Shown here in pieces: positions 11,873 to 22,927 of a stretch of 64,000 nucleotides of DNA. Within the stretch, counting starts at the first letter, position 1. Each line of letters begins with the position of its first letter. Position numbers and translations under genes: made by a program. Source of the DNA: Thinopyrum elongatum (taxonomy: Eukaryota; Streptophyta; Magnoliopsida; Poales; Poaceae); the NCBI GenBank assembly GCA_011799875.1, contig CM022302.1, positions 180,412,942 to 180,476,941 of the forward strand, in the 5' to 3' direction. The notes below the pieces were generated by a model. That model worked only from the letters and a program-made list of their open reading frames with translations, had not been told where the DNA came from and made no database searches.

Positions 11873-12200
11873 CCTCGCTCCAGCCTCCACGGGCTACTGT
11901 TTATCCACCGTCGACTTCCTCCAGCCTCCACCTGCTACTGTTCATCCACCGCGTCTTCTTCCTGCCTCCACCAGCTACTGTTCATCCACGGGGGTACTGT
12001 TCATCCAGCCTCCACTGGCTACTGTTCAACCAGCCCTTCACGGGGTCTTGTTCATCCACCCCCAATAGGCTCGGGTATGGCGGCCTCCTCGGGGTCCTGT
12101 TCATCCAACGACAGCGGCCTACTACCACAGGGTCCTGTTCACCCAACCCCCACCGGGAACTGTTCATCCAACCCCCAACAACGGTCACTATTCATCAAGA
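11873..12200. repeat. TGTTCATCCA-box cluster
   Basis: About ten copies of TGTTCATCCA or one-mismatch variants in about 330 bp at irregular spacing, continuing the TGTTCATCGGG copies of the 81-bp array. Such short subterminal motifs are where CACTA-type transposases bind in well-studied families; binding here is inference. Confidence 0.7.
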
Positions 12201-12740
12201 GGCAGGTTCGACCGGCTTCAGTTAGCAGCAGTAGCAAAGGAATCTCTCGGGTTCAGTCAGCAAGGAAGGAATCGCCCGGGTTCAGGTAACAGCCAAGGGA
12301 TCGATCGCTCAGATTCAGTAACATAGCTAGTGTAGTCGCTCGGCTTCAGCAAGGGAACGCCTCCCTCGGGTTCAGTTAGAGCCAACGCCTCGCACACACA
12401 CGCGCCTATGTACGAGAGAAACACGCAAACCACAGTGCATCGCTCGGCCCCGGCCACCCACCGTAATCGGGAACTCCCCAAAATTTTCCTCGCCCTCGCT
12501 TCTACCATGATTCTTACTGTCATGGACGGCCCAAAGAATGTCATGCGGGTGCGTCTCCGGCCCGCCCAGGACGAAAAGCCCATTTTCTGTCATGATTTTT
12601 TGTCAGAGAAGTAGGAGCCCACCACATCTATGATGATCCGTGTTTTTGTCACAATTATCGTCGTAGAAGTGTCATAACCATGACAGAAAAAAATTCGTTC
12701 GGGCCAAAATATCACGAATGTGTCTTTTTTTGTAGTGCCT

Positions 12741-13400
12741 TGCCATGCTCTCCTTCCTATCAATGAATAATACGCAATCTTAGCGTATTCAAAAAAAAAC
12801 TCTTTAATTGTAGCTCATGGCAATTTTTTTTCTTTTGCAACATGGCAAAACATTTCTTTGTTGTGGAACCATGGCAATTTAAGTTCTTGGGGGCATGGCA
12901 AATATAGTTTGTGGACCATTGCAATTTTCTGTCCTTTGCAACATGGCCAAAAATTACTTTTATAGGGGACCACGGCAATTTTACTGTATGCATCATGGCA
13001 AATGTAGTTTATGGAGCATGGCAATTTTATTATTTCAAATTGCAACTCTTTAATTGTAGATGGTCAAACTCTTATCATGCTCCTTCCTATCAATGAATGA
13101 TACGCAAGCTTTGCGTATTCGCGAAAAAAAGCTTTTTACTTGTAGATCATGGCAATTTTCTTTCTTTTATAACATGGAAAAAACTTTCTTTGTTGTGGGA
13201 CCATGGCAATTTAAGTTCTGGGGGGCATGGCAAAGATAGTTTGTGGACCATGGCAATTTTCTGTACTTTGCAACATCGCGAAAAATTACTTTTATAGGGG
13301 ACCATGGCAATTTTAGTGTATGCATCATGGCAAATGTAGTTTATGCAGCATGGCAATTTTACTATATGGGCCATGGAAAATTTATTCCTTTTTTCCACAT
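12741..13400 (+). repeat. 330-bp tandem duplication containing two LINE-type 3' tails
   Basis: TCCTTCCTATCAATGAA starts at 12751 and again at 13081, exactly 330 bp apart, and the sequence after each copy is collinear. Each unit opens with a tail of the kind ending grass LINEs: a small stem-loop (ATACGCAAGCTTTGCGTAT in copy 2) followed by an A-run (about 12789-12798 and 13124-13130). CATGGCAA boxes follow. The LINE assignment rests on this tail only. Confidence 0.6.
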
Positions 13401-14760
13401 GGCAAATTTCTTTTATAGGGACCATGGCAATTTTGGTGTATGCATCATGAAAATTTTAGTTTACGGAGCATGACAATTTTATTATATGGGCCATGGAAAA
13501 TTTTCTTCCTTTTTTGTACATGGCAATTTTTTTTATAGGGACCACGTAAATTTTAGTGTATGCATCATGGAAATTATAGTGTATAGATCGTGCCATTTTT
13601 AGTCTATGAATCATGATTTATAGAAAATTTCCAACAAAGTTGCCATGGCCCATGAAAAAACTATTTATTGCTCATGTTTTATCGTGTAATATCATGGCAA
13701 TATTTATTGGACCATGGCAAATTAAGTTGTTCGAGCATGGAAAATATAGTTTACTAATCATGGTAATTTTATTTTGTTTTTGCAACATGGTAAAAATTTC
13801 TTCTATTTTTGGACCATGGCAATTTACTTTCAGTTGTTAGAGCTAGTTTTTTGCCATGTCAAATTGAGTTTTCATGTAAACATAAATTTGAAGCATGAAA
13901 TTCGGAAAAGGTCCATGACAATTTTGATCATTTTTTGTGCTATTTCACATACATGGTAATTCTATTACACAAAAAGAAGGCAATTTTGATAAAAACACCA
14001 TCACAATTTTGAATATGCATTTTTGCCATGGCATTTTTTTGATCAACATTTTTTGTTATTTCAGATACATGGTAAATTTCTTATATAAAGCATGGCTATT
14101 TCGATATAAATACCATGCAAATTTGTATATTCATCTGCCATGGCAAATTTTTGACCTTTTTTGTGTTATTTCACATTTTTTCCATGACATTTTTTACTTT
14201 ATTTTTTCCATGTCAAATTTTATCTTATTTGTTCAACATGGCAATTTAGCTTTTAAATTTTCCATGGCAAATTTTCCTTTTTTACATGGCAAATTTAATT
14301 TAACATACATGCCAAATTTACTCTATTCGCTCATGTAAAATATACTTCTATGGAGCATGGAAAGTTTACTTTTTATTTGCCATGGCAAAAGTACATTTCA
14401 TCCCTGGCAATTTTTGCCTTTTCCACTGTTCATGGATTTTTTTCGCTTCTTTAGACTATTTTACGTTTACTTTACATAATTTAAATCCACTTTTTTGGTC
14501 TATTGACGTATATAGCACAGAAAACTATACAATTTTTTAATACATTTTTTACTTGCCACCATGATACAGATGCAAATTTCCATGAACTTTTCTTCTTAGT
14601 TCCTTTTTCCACAAAAATTGACCTTTTTGACCATGGCACATTTTGCTTATAAGGACGATGGCATTTTTTGGTTTTGGACCATTGTGATTGTTTAGTAGTA
14701 GCTTGTTTATCACTCCATCTATCACGAAAAAAATCATCTTTTAGTTTTTCAAGCATGGTA
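12800..14760. repeat. Degenerate CATGGCAA-box array
   Basis: Nearly 2 kb of AT-rich DNA with several dozen copies of CATGGCAA or close variants, mostly 22-42 bp apart, separated by phrases such as TTTTAGTGTATGCAT and TTTCTTTTATAGGGAC. Copies are nearly all in one orientation. ORFs on either strand here are repeat by-products. Family unknown to me. Confidence 0.8.
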
Positions 14761-14960
14761 AATCTAGGCTTTATTAGTCACAGACAAAACTGGGGTTTTT
14801 GTTTACTATAAAAACTATGCTGAACTGGGTTCTTTTATTTAATATACAAACTGGTCCAAACTAGGCATGTATGGGCGCTGCACGGGATGTTCACGCTGTG
14901 ACGCTTCTCCTGCCGAATGAGCTCGTTCGGTCGATGTCTCCCCTGGTAGCGAATCGATTC

Positions 14961-14989
14961 GTTCGGTCTGGGGCTCTCCCAGACCGAAC
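14961..14989. other. Perfect 12-bp stem hairpin
   Basis: GTTCGGTCTGGG (14961-14972), loop GCTCT, then CCCAGACCGAAC (14978-14989). It sits at the edge between the CATGGCAA array and the gene island, beside two further GTTCGGTC copies at about 14935 and 14961. Confidence 0.7.
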
Positions 14990-15170
14990 ATCAGGCAGAT
15001 ATCAGATTCCTTTATTTATCTTCTCTCCAGTACCAACATGCAAAATATGACTACGCTTAATAGTTTCAACTCATGTAATGCTCTGTCATGTATACAAGGA
15101 TTTCTTATTTAGGTTGGCCTTAAGTAAATCACGCTCCGGTATGTATTTATCTCTTAGAATAGTAGCATAA

Positions 15171-15484
15171 GGCCTCTTTCAATACACAAATGCTAAGATG
15201 AGGTGCTAAGCACATTAAAAACTTTAGCAACTAAAACTCCCAATGCATATATGCTTAACTTATTGTTGCTAAGGTCCCTTGATTTAATGATTCGGCAATT
15301 AAACTCCTTCATGCATTGGTGGGGTTTTTTCATTTAATTGTTTTGTCTAGGTTCACGCGCTCAGCATTGTTTCTTCCTGGGGCTGCCATCCTTATCTCTC
15401 TCCTCTTAATTACCTTACCACATCAGCTTTTTTATCTACATGTCAGCCTTAGCATCTGTGCAAGATGGAGCACTGGGAAGGGCC
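15171..15484. mobile_element. Tourist-like (PIF/Harbinger) MITE
   Basis: A 314-bp non-coding element bounded by TAA on both sides (15168-15170 and 15485-15487), the target duplication typical of PIF/Harbinger MITEs. The ends are imperfect inverted repeats: left GGCCTCTTTCAATACACAAA, right (reverse complement) GGCCCTTCCCAGTGCTCC, and both arms reach ATGCTAAG. It lies about 1 kb upstream of the TBL gene. Confidence 0.8.
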
Positions 15485-15487
15485 TAA

Positions 15488-16507
15488 AGGAAATCAGGAT
15501 TATCAATCAACCGCCATGCCTGCTTAGCAAGGAGGGAAATATTAAAACAATGGATATCACTTGGTAGTTAAGAATGGATGGCCCCTTCCTCTTAATTTCT
15601 CAATCACGGTTGGGAATGGGAGAAATGCAGTTGGTAGTTGGGAACCTGGGATGCCCCCTTCCTCTTTCTCGGTCATGACTGTTTTTACTCCTTTCAGTCC
15701 TTGAAAAGTCAAAGCACGGATCCTCGGAAGAATCAAGGCGCTCTCGTGGTTGAAAAGTCAGAGCTCCTTTTCCCCTTTGCATGAACGCAAGGTTGGTACG
15801 TACGCGTGGGTCTGTGGTCGAGTGCACCTTTATCATTAGGACAGATTTTCTGGTTGAGAAAAAAGAGTTTAGTATGTGCCTGTATATATAGGAAGCTAAT
15901 CCGTGGTAGCTCGAACGTTGGATACAGACGAGACTGCTGTTTCCAGTCCTAACCATAACCAAGCAGAAAAACCACGGAAAGCTTGCTGTACACTGACTGC
16001 AGCAGATCATCAGCTGACGTCGATTTTTCCTTTCCGGGCCGGATAGCGTCCTGCTTACGATCTATTTTGAAATGCTAGCAATACCAAGTTTGATTCCGCG
16101 GCGATCCTACTCGGTTTCAGAACATGCAGATTTGTTTGGCCACCTGAATTTGACTCGCTCGCGACGTGCTTCGTCAGAATGCTATAACCACCATAATTCA
16201 GAAAGAAGGCACGGGATGACGTGCCCAGGAGAATGCTTCGTCAGAGAGTCTTAAAACTACGGAACGAGCCAAATGCAACCAAACTGACCCGCAGTCTACC
16301 GTGGTCCGTCGCCAAAGGACAAACGGCTTTGACCCCCGCCGGCCGCCGCCAAGAGAACGAGTAATTACGCTAGCTGCCTGAAGAACACGACACGCGCTGC
16401 GTGTGCGCGCCTTCTTCTTCTTCTTCTTCTTCTTCTTCCACATGCGGCTCTGCCCGTCACCTTCCTCAACTCCTGATCTCGATCGCGTACGCCAACGCCT
16501 CTCGACC
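15488..16507 (+). promoter_or_regulatory. Upstream region of the TBL gene
   Basis: No gene on either strand. Candidate core elements are TATATATA at 15883-15890 (about 620 bp before the ATG, implying a long or spliced leader) and GCTATAACC at about 16180. TGACG/ACGTG-type cores occur at about 16015 and 16215. The transcription start cannot be fixed by eye. Confidence 0.35.
16411..16438 (+). repeat. (CTT)9 microsatellite in the presumed 5' UTR
   Basis: Nine CTT units, 70 bp before the TBL start codon. Pyrimidine-rich CTT leaders are common in plant 5' UTRs. The upstream in-frame ATG-less extension through this repeat (poly-Phe) is not taken as coding. Confidence 0.9.
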
Positions 16508-18204
16508 ATGAAGCCCCACAAGAGCAACCCGTTGTCAAGGAAGGTCTCCGTCGCCGTTGCCACGCCGATCCTCCTCCTGCTGGCCCTCGCCGTCGTCTCG
16601 CTCTACGACTTCAACTTCGCCGAAAGTTACCACTACATACGCCGCGCCTCCTCTTCACCCTCGACGACGTCGCCCCCTGCCACCACCTCCTCATCTCCCA
16701 CGGTTCCGGCGACCGTATCATCGTCAACTTCGCCGGCGCCTCCGGCCAATTCCTCCTCGTCGTCATCTACGTCGGCGGCGCCTCCGGCCACCACCGTCGA
16801 GGCCTGCGACCTGACGCGGGGCCAGTGGGTGCCGGACGACGAGCCGCCGTACTACACCAACCTGACGTGCCCGTTCATCGACGACCTCCAGAACTGCATG
16901 AAGTTCAGCAAGCCGGGCGGTCTCGACCTCATGCGCTGGCGGTGGAAGCCTGACGGCTGCGACCTCCCCCGCTTCGACGCCGGGCGGTTCTTGGAGGCCA
17001 TGAGGGGCAAGTCCATGGCCTTTGTCGGGGACTCGCTCGCCAGGAACCACGTCAAGTCTCTGCTCTGCATCCTGTCGCAGGTGCGTACACGGCACATCTC
17101 ACGTTGGCACAACTCGAGGGCACGGGAATAGCATGTCCGCGACTCATGCATGGCACGCCGATCGTCCACTTCTATCCGATAGCTGCTGATGCAACCGGCG
17201 TTTGAACATGTTGCAGGTGGCAGAGCCGGTGGAGCTCGTCACCACGACGGAGACGGACGTGACGGGGAGGGCCGTCCGGCGAGACTTCCAGTACGGCAGC
17301 CACGGCTTCAACGTGTCTCTGTTCTGGTCGCCCTTCCTGGTCAAGGCGAACCTTTCGAACGCGGCGCTCGGCCTGGGCCTGTGGGACGTGCACCTCGACA
17401 CGGCGGACGCCCGGTGGGCGGCGCACATCGCCGACTTCGACTACATCGTCCTGTCCGGCACCAACTGGTTCTTCCGCCCCTCGGTGTACTACGAGGGCGG
17501 CTGGGCCGTCGGGCGCAACGGCGGCGCCAGCGGCGCCCACAACGCGACGGAAACGCCCGTCTCCGGCGCGGTGCGCGCAGCGTTCCGCACGGCGCTCGGC
17601 GCCATCGCGGCCCGCGAGGGGTTCCGCGGCAAGGCCGTGGTCCGGACGGTCACGCCGGCGCACTTCGAGAACGGGGAGTGGAACACCGGCGGCGACTGCG
17701 TCCGCACGCGGCCGCTCCGCCGCGGCGAGCGCGCCCGCGACGCCGTCGTGGCCGAGTTCCGCGCCGCGCAGGTGGGAAACGGAAACCATGCATGCAGCCC
17801 CATACCCAGGACATACCCATACGCATGCCCCTCTCTCTTTCTCGACGCGGCAACAAGAAAATCGGTTGCAAACGCGGAGACGTGACGCGAGTGGCTGGTG
17901 ACGCGGTCTGCTGATGGTTTGTCTTTGGGCTCTGCGTGCGCAGGTTGACGCGCTGAGAGAGACGGAGGTGGCGACGCAGCGGAACCGGAGCGGCGCGGAG
18001 CTGCGGCTGCTGGACATCACGGAGGCGATGGAGCTGCGGCCGGACGGGCACCCGAGCCGGTACGGGCACCCGCCGGGCGGGAGCGTGGAGGGGAGCTTCG
18101 TGGTGGACTGCCTGCACTGGTGCTTGCCCGGGCCGATAGACCTGTGGAGCGAGCTGCTGTTCCACATGCTGGCGGCTCATCCACAGCGTGCTGACATTGA
18201 GTGA
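16508..18204 (+). CDS. TRICHOME BIREFRINGENCE-LIKE protein, putative wall polysaccharide O-acetyltransferase
   Basis: Three exons, 16508-17080, 17217-17771 and 17944-18204, with phase-0 GT-AG introns of 136 and 172 bp, give a 462-residue protein. It has a short cytosolic tail, one membrane anchor (about 13-34), a Ser/Thr/Pro-rich stalk (48-97), the PMR5N/TBL domain starting at [12 protein letters not shown] (100-111), and the PC-esterase domain with the catalytic GDS at 174-176 ([10 protein letters not shown]) and the second motif DCLHWC with D431 and H434. TBL proteins are Golgi type II membrane enzymes that transfer acetyl from acetyl-CoA to xylan, mannan or xyloglucan. The spacing and the [13 protein letters not shown] text fit the TBL19-27 type clade, but the glycan is not readable from sequence. 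All catalytic residues are present, length is normal for the family, and coding exons are strongly GC-rich, as in grass genes. The methionine at 16508 places the anchor correctly. Likely functional. Confidence 0.93.
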
Positions 18205-19152
18205 GTGGTGCAAATGCATCTAAGCCAGACTTGTGTAAATTGATCTTCTTTTTTTGCCGCATTAATTCGGAGCAAAGTGAATCCACGGTTGCCAACTATA
18301 CTGTGGTCTGTCTGTCTGTGTCTGTAGCAGCCGGGTTTCTGTAAGAGAAACTGAGAAAAATGGTGTGCAAGGCACGCTAGGAGCTCCACCGCAGACACGC
18401 AATACGCAAACTCTTCCCTTCCACGTCTCCTAAGCAAAGAGAACATTATTATTTTTTACTAAATGACCTCTGAAGGATCTTATTTCGTCCACTCAACCCG
18501 AAAAAACTTATTCCGTCGCCTGACCCCATTCACGCCTGATAGGCATCTCACTTGCATGTTGACGCGCCGCCCGTGAAGACGCCTTTGACCGACGCCGACC
18601 AGCCGCCATCGTGGCAACCGCCACACGCGCCGCCCCGAAAGGCGTTGCAAGCTATAACATGCCAGATCGTTTAGCGTTTACCGACAATCTAGAAACGCCT
18701 ATTATTACGGCGTGTTCAGGTGATCTGTAGCCGCGGGTTTCGCTTAGGCGTGTATAAGACCATAAGATATACGCCTGATCGTAAGCCGTATTCAGAACAC
18801 ATACCGCCTTCTCGTTTGTCCCTACCGGCTGCTAGGTAAAATTAAAATATCCACCGCTGCGTTGCTTTGGTCTTTGGGCGCGCCAGGAATTAGTCATGAT
18901 GACTCTGCCGTTAAGACCCACAGCTCCCTGATGTGAAAAGACATTGACTGTGGTTTCGCATCGGGAAAACCAAAAGATTTAGTAGTATTGATTGATATTC
19001 TCGTCGTATTCTCCTCCACTCTGTAAGGAGGAGGACCTCTTGGATCAGGCAGCAGACATCCATCTTCATGCTCTGCCCCCCTCCGCATTGTCGTAGACAG
19101 CTTTGTCCCCCCCCCCTCTGCTTGCTTTCCCCATTCGTTCTACCGGTTTTTC
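18205..19152. other. Downstream region of TBL; unclassified repeat-like DNA
   Basis: 18205-18450 is presumed TBL 3' UTR; no canonical AATAAA was seen. From about 18468 (CTCTGAAGGATCTTATTTCG) the style changes to repeat-like text with several CGCCT/AGGCG boxes (18530-18800). A poly-C run occurs at 19108-19117. No gene seen. Confidence 0.45.
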
Positions 19153-19867
19153 ATGTGGGCGCACGAGATCACCGTGTCTGAGGTGAGGCGCCTGACAGAA
19201 GAGCTCCAGGCCAAGGATGCGGAGCTTCGGGCCAAGGACGTGGAGCTACGTGAGCTCAGGGAGGAGAAGAGTGACATGCTCCTCCGTTATTAGCGGGAGT
19301 CCACGGAGCAAGCGGCAGGAGTCCACCACAAAGATCGATGCTTCACGCGTCGGCAGCGGTGTTGCAGAAAGCAGAAGATGCGCTAGGCGGTCAGGTTGTC
19401 ATGATGGCGAGCCGGCTGGAGCGCGAGCGGGCCGATCGTTAGGAGGTCCAGGATCGCCTCAACCGCTTGCGGAATGATGTTCCCACACACGTGTTGCGGC
19501 TGCGCAATGCGTACCATCGTGCCAGCGCGACCATGCCGACCGTCGGGCTAAACCTGTTTGAGCACCCTATCGACTTCGACGAGCTGCACCTCCAGACCCA
19601 GTCTCCTTCGTCATTTATATCTCCGAGGAGCTGAACCATCTTCGTGCGGTGGTGGGGGCTGCGCTGGACAAGGAGGGGATGCGGGCGGCCGTCGCTGCTG
19701 CCGGGCGAATCTTCTCCGGTCTTCATCACCGGAATCCATTTGTGCCATTGGACGCCGTTTTTGATGAGCTGGCTCCCGTCGACCGGGAGCGGGCTCTGCG
19801 GGCAGTGGCACCCTGCATCACCACCGTCGCGCGCCTGGAGAAGCAGTGGGACTTCGGTGTTGTTTAG
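19153..19867 (+). pseudogene. Broken coiled-coil protein gene (unknown family)
   Basis: The first frame (from 19153) gives a strongly helical, charged segment, VRRLTEELQAKDAELRAKD then VELRELREEKSDMLLRY, ending at TAG (19291). Meaning then moves through other frames with further stops (for example a segment from about 19403 with RLERERADR then TAG), and the last open part is 19649-19867 (LDKEGMRAAVAAAGRIFSG to EKQWDFGVV). At least two frameshifts and three stops are needed to link these. GC-rich coding-like composition contrasts with the AT-rich repeats that follow. It could be a decayed host gene or transposon cargo. Confidence 0.5.
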
Positions 19868-20110
19868 GCGTTCTTCCGGAGCAACTGTTGCCCCATCCCT
19901 TCATTCTACTTCTCCGGTTGCCTTGTCTGCAGAGCAACTTGAAGGCGACTAGTTAATTGGCATGACTAGTTTAGCATTGTTTTGTTCGTGCCACTCGTAG
20001 CGTCTGAAGAACTGAGAAAGTTGCAGAACGAGTAAAGCCTAGTTAGGTATGCTGATTAGGTATAAATTTTAGCATGTAAGTTAGCAATTTATCAATGTTG
20101 TTTTTGTTGC

Positions 20111-20250
20111 TTTGGTATGTGTCTGAAATGCTATGGTATGTTGTGAACAAGTTATCAATGTTGCTTTGGTATGCTGTGAACTTGGTATGTGTCTGAAATG
20201 CTATGGTATGCTGTGAAAAAAATTATCAATGTTACTTTTGTTGCGTTGCT
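20111..20250. repeat. About 70-bp tandem duplication
   Basis: TTGGTATGTGTCTGAAATGC occurs at about 20112 and 20182, each followed by TATGGTATG(T/C)TGTGAA and ATCAATGTT. It directly precedes the minisatellite. Confidence 0.7.
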
Positions 20251-20970
20251 ATTCAGTTAAATTTGACCAATGAGACAAATTTAGTCAACTGAAAAAAATC
20301 AGTTAATTTTTAACACCAAGACAAATTCAGTTAACTCGAAAGATTCATTTCAATTTGAACACTGAGACAAATCCAGTTAACTGAAAAAATGGGTTAACTT
20401 TTAACACCAGGACAAATTCAGTTAACTGGAAAGGTTCAGTTAAATTAGAACACCGAGACAAATTTAGTTAACTAAAAAATCTAGTTAACTTTTAACACCA
20501 GGACAAATTTTATTAACTGGAAAGATTCAGTTAGATTTGAACACTAAGACAAATTAAGTTAACTAAAAAATTAGTTAACTTTTAACACGAGGACAAATTC
20601 TGTTAACTGGAAAGATTCAGTTAAATTTGAAAGCTGAGACAAATTAAGTTAACAAAATAATTCAGTTAACTTTAAAATCAAGGACAAATTCAGTTAACTT
20701 GAAAGATTCTGTTAAATTAAAACACTGAGACAAACTAAGAACTGGAAAACTCAGTTAACTTTTAACACCATGACAAATTTAGTTAACTGGAAATATTCAG
20801 TTATATTTGAACACTGAGACAAATTCGGTTAACTAAAAAATTTAGTTAACTTTTAACACCATGACAAATTCAGTTAACTGGAAAGATTCAGTTATATTTG
20901 AACACTGAGACAAATTCAGTTAACTGAAAAATTCAGTTCACTTTTAACACTATGACAAATTCAGTAAACA
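20251..20970. repeat. 45/46-bp minisatellite with 91-bp dimer organisation
   Basis: About 15.5 monomers. Two forms alternate: type A ends ...TTTGAACACTGAG and type B ends ...TTTTAACACCAGG/CATG; both start ACAAATTCAGTTAACT. Most monomers carry the palindrome AGTTAACT near the start, and many repeat CAGTTAA later. The dimer is the higher-order unit. Monomers diverge by roughly 5-20% by eye. Confidence 0.92.
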
Positions 20971-20999
20971 CAGACAAAGTAGGGGTCATTGCTCTGTAC

Positions 21000-21887
21000 T
21001 TAGTTTCCAACGACCTTCATGATGGGTTGTTGGGCGTGTAGTTCCTCCATCTCCTTCTTCATCGCCTCCACGAACCTCATATCCTCTTTCCTCTCCTCTG
21101 CCATCTTCGTCATTGCGTCCATGGCCTTGGCGTTCTTGACACGAACCCCCATGATCTCTTTCATGTTGTCACGACGTTGCTTAAGAGTAGCCACGAATTC
21201 ATCCATCAACAGGTCACGCTTGATGCGGAGCTTCTCCTTATCATCCATAAGTTGGACGATGAAGGCGGCGGCCTTCTCCAGTGAGGCTTTCTTCTCCTCG
21301 TGCAGTTTCGCCCAGTCGGCGATCTCCTCCTTCAGCAGGTCATGCTCGATGCAAAGCTTCTTCTTGTCATCCATAAGTTTCACGGTGACAGCAGTCGCCT
21401 TCATCACCGAGGCATTGCTCTTCCCGTGCGTCTTCACCTTGTCGGCGATCTCCTCCTTCGTGAAACTTATGCAGAGCTTCTCCTTATCATCCATAAGATA
21501 AGTTTCACAAAGGACTGTTCGCCTCCACGGCGAATGTGCTTCTGAGAGCCCTTGCGCTCCTATTCGCCTCGTGGGCGAGTGCGCTTTTGAGAGCCCTCGC
21601 CTGCCCGTGTGGCTACCGCGAAACAATGGGACCTCTCTACTGCTTCTGCGACCTTGGTCAATGCTTCCTAGTTATTTCTCCACCTAGAGCTCCCCCCACT
21701 GACCATGGTAGACGCAAGGAACGACGAAGAAGAAAGGCTTGTTCTTTTGCAGACAACCGTGGATGACGATGAGGACGAATGTGCGGTAATTCTCGAGTAG
21801 GAACTTTTTATAAATGCCTTGGCGGTAGGCGTGCTTGAGCCGCGTATTTTGATTCGGCATGTATGCCAATGAGAGGACGCCATACCA
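21000..21887 (-). pseudogene. Coiled-coil protein with 42-residue repeats (broken)
   Basis: One minus-strand frame runs from about 21887 (WYGVLSLAYMPNQNTR) to the TAA at 21000-21002, interrupted by TAG (21684-21686) and a TAA four codons later. The downstream 208-codon part contains repeats beginning LMDDKEKLCI / LMDDKKKLCIEHDLLKEEIAD / LMDDKEKLRIKRDLL. The full unit is 42 residues, six heptads, and all is predicted long coiled coil, ending in KKEMEELHAQQPIMKVVGN. The first in-frame ATG of the open part is about 21495. Function and family are unrecognised; related fragments may be transposon cargo. Confidence 0.5.
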
Positions 21888-22927
21888 TTACGTGTTTCCA
21901 CGGAGTACGACCCTTGGGAAATGGAAGTTGTGCAGGCTTTGATAAGTGGGGTGATTTCATGGTGACTTGGGAGTTGTAAACTTAAAGTGGGGAGCTGTGG
22001 TCAACACCCATGGGGTAGTTGCCGCCACATTTAAGTACATGGTGGGCAACTAAAAAAGAGTGGAGACGCCTTGTATCTAGGCGTGCTACAATCTAACTCC
22101 ATCTGTTCTTGTAGAATGTAGGTTTTTTTAATGTTTTCAAATACAATAGAATGTAGAATGTAAATTTTTAGTAAATGTAGGGGTTATAAGATATTTAGTC
22201 TTGTAGATTATTTGAATAGAATAGAAAATTTTCAATAATGTAGATTATTTGAATACAATAGAATTTTTTTAGTAATGTAGGGGCAAAAGAACCAAATAAC
22301 TTTAAATATTTAGTTATGCTTGCTGTAGAAATGAAATGTTAGGGTTATAAGATGTACTGCAATGTTTTAGTAATAGAAATTTTCAGTAAAAAGAATTGTA
22401 ATAGACATTTTTAGGTATATAAAATTTTCAATTATAGAAATGTATTGGAATGCTATATGAGAAATTTTTAATATAGAAATGCATTGGACAATTTAATTTT
22501 TTTATGTCATTATCACATTGTCATCAAAGAATGCTATATGAGATTTGATGATCTAAAATTTTCACTCGGTAGAATATGCAGGCTTTGTAGTGTTGCATCT
22601 CTCTGGAGTGATCGTCGTCGGAGCTACCTCTACTTCCTCTACACCCGAGTCGGTGAGCTAAAAGTCCACCTCCTCCTAGGGTATAAAGTTAATTATGACA
22701 ATCCCTATAGGTAGACAGGTAACAGTAGCGAGGGGTTAGCCGGATGCGCTACTATTTACAAATTAGGTATAGAGATTCTTAGTAATAAAATTTAGGTTGA
22801 ATTTGATTGTGGAATGTAGGTTTTCTGAATATAATAGAACATATATATGAATAGAATGTTGATTGTTGATTTTGAAAAATGCCGACAAAATGGATGCATA
22901 GATGCATTTTGCAGCAAAACTCCGAGT
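21888..22927. other. AT-rich intergenic DNA
   Basis: No gene supported. 22100-22500 is very AT-rich with loose repeats of GTAGATTATTTGAATA and ATAGAAATTTTCAGTAA. A short inverted pair (CAGTAGCG at about 22725, CGCTACTATTT at about 22747) resembles the subterminal text of CACTA-B but is too short to assign. Confidence 0.5.

Larger units (their letters stand above)
10111..12737. mobile_element. CACTA-A: terminal part of a CACTA transposon
   Basis: The right end reads GTGTCTTTTTTTGTAGTG, the inverse of a CACTACAAAAAAAGACAC terminus, followed by a candidate 3-bp duplication CCT (12738-12740). The last 250 bp (GTCATGATTTTTTGTCAGAG, CCCGCCCAGGACGAAAAGCC) read like a known Triticeae CACTA end. Inward there are subterminal tandem repeats: 81-bp units (11630-11872), TTCATCCA boxes, and three loose CTGACAG-GGACCCA units at about 11047-11200. 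A GC-rich stretch (10690-11000) has only overlapping low-complexity ORFs. The partner terminus was not found, so it lies beyond the window or is deleted. No transposase frame is visible. Confidence 0.7.

Noticed and set aside
16403..16507. Upstream start for TBL giving a poly-Phe N-terminus
   Set aside because: The extension translates the CTT microsatellite, and the methionine at 16508 gives the normal TBL N-terminus with anchor.
17172..18219. Long antisense ORFs (331 and 189 codons) opposite the TBL gene
   Set aside because: Shadows of a very GC-rich coding exon; they cross the introns without splice logic and resemble no protein.
20251..20970. CRISPR-like array
   Set aside because: Monomers are contiguous with no unique spacers, and the genome is eukaryotic; it is a minisatellite.
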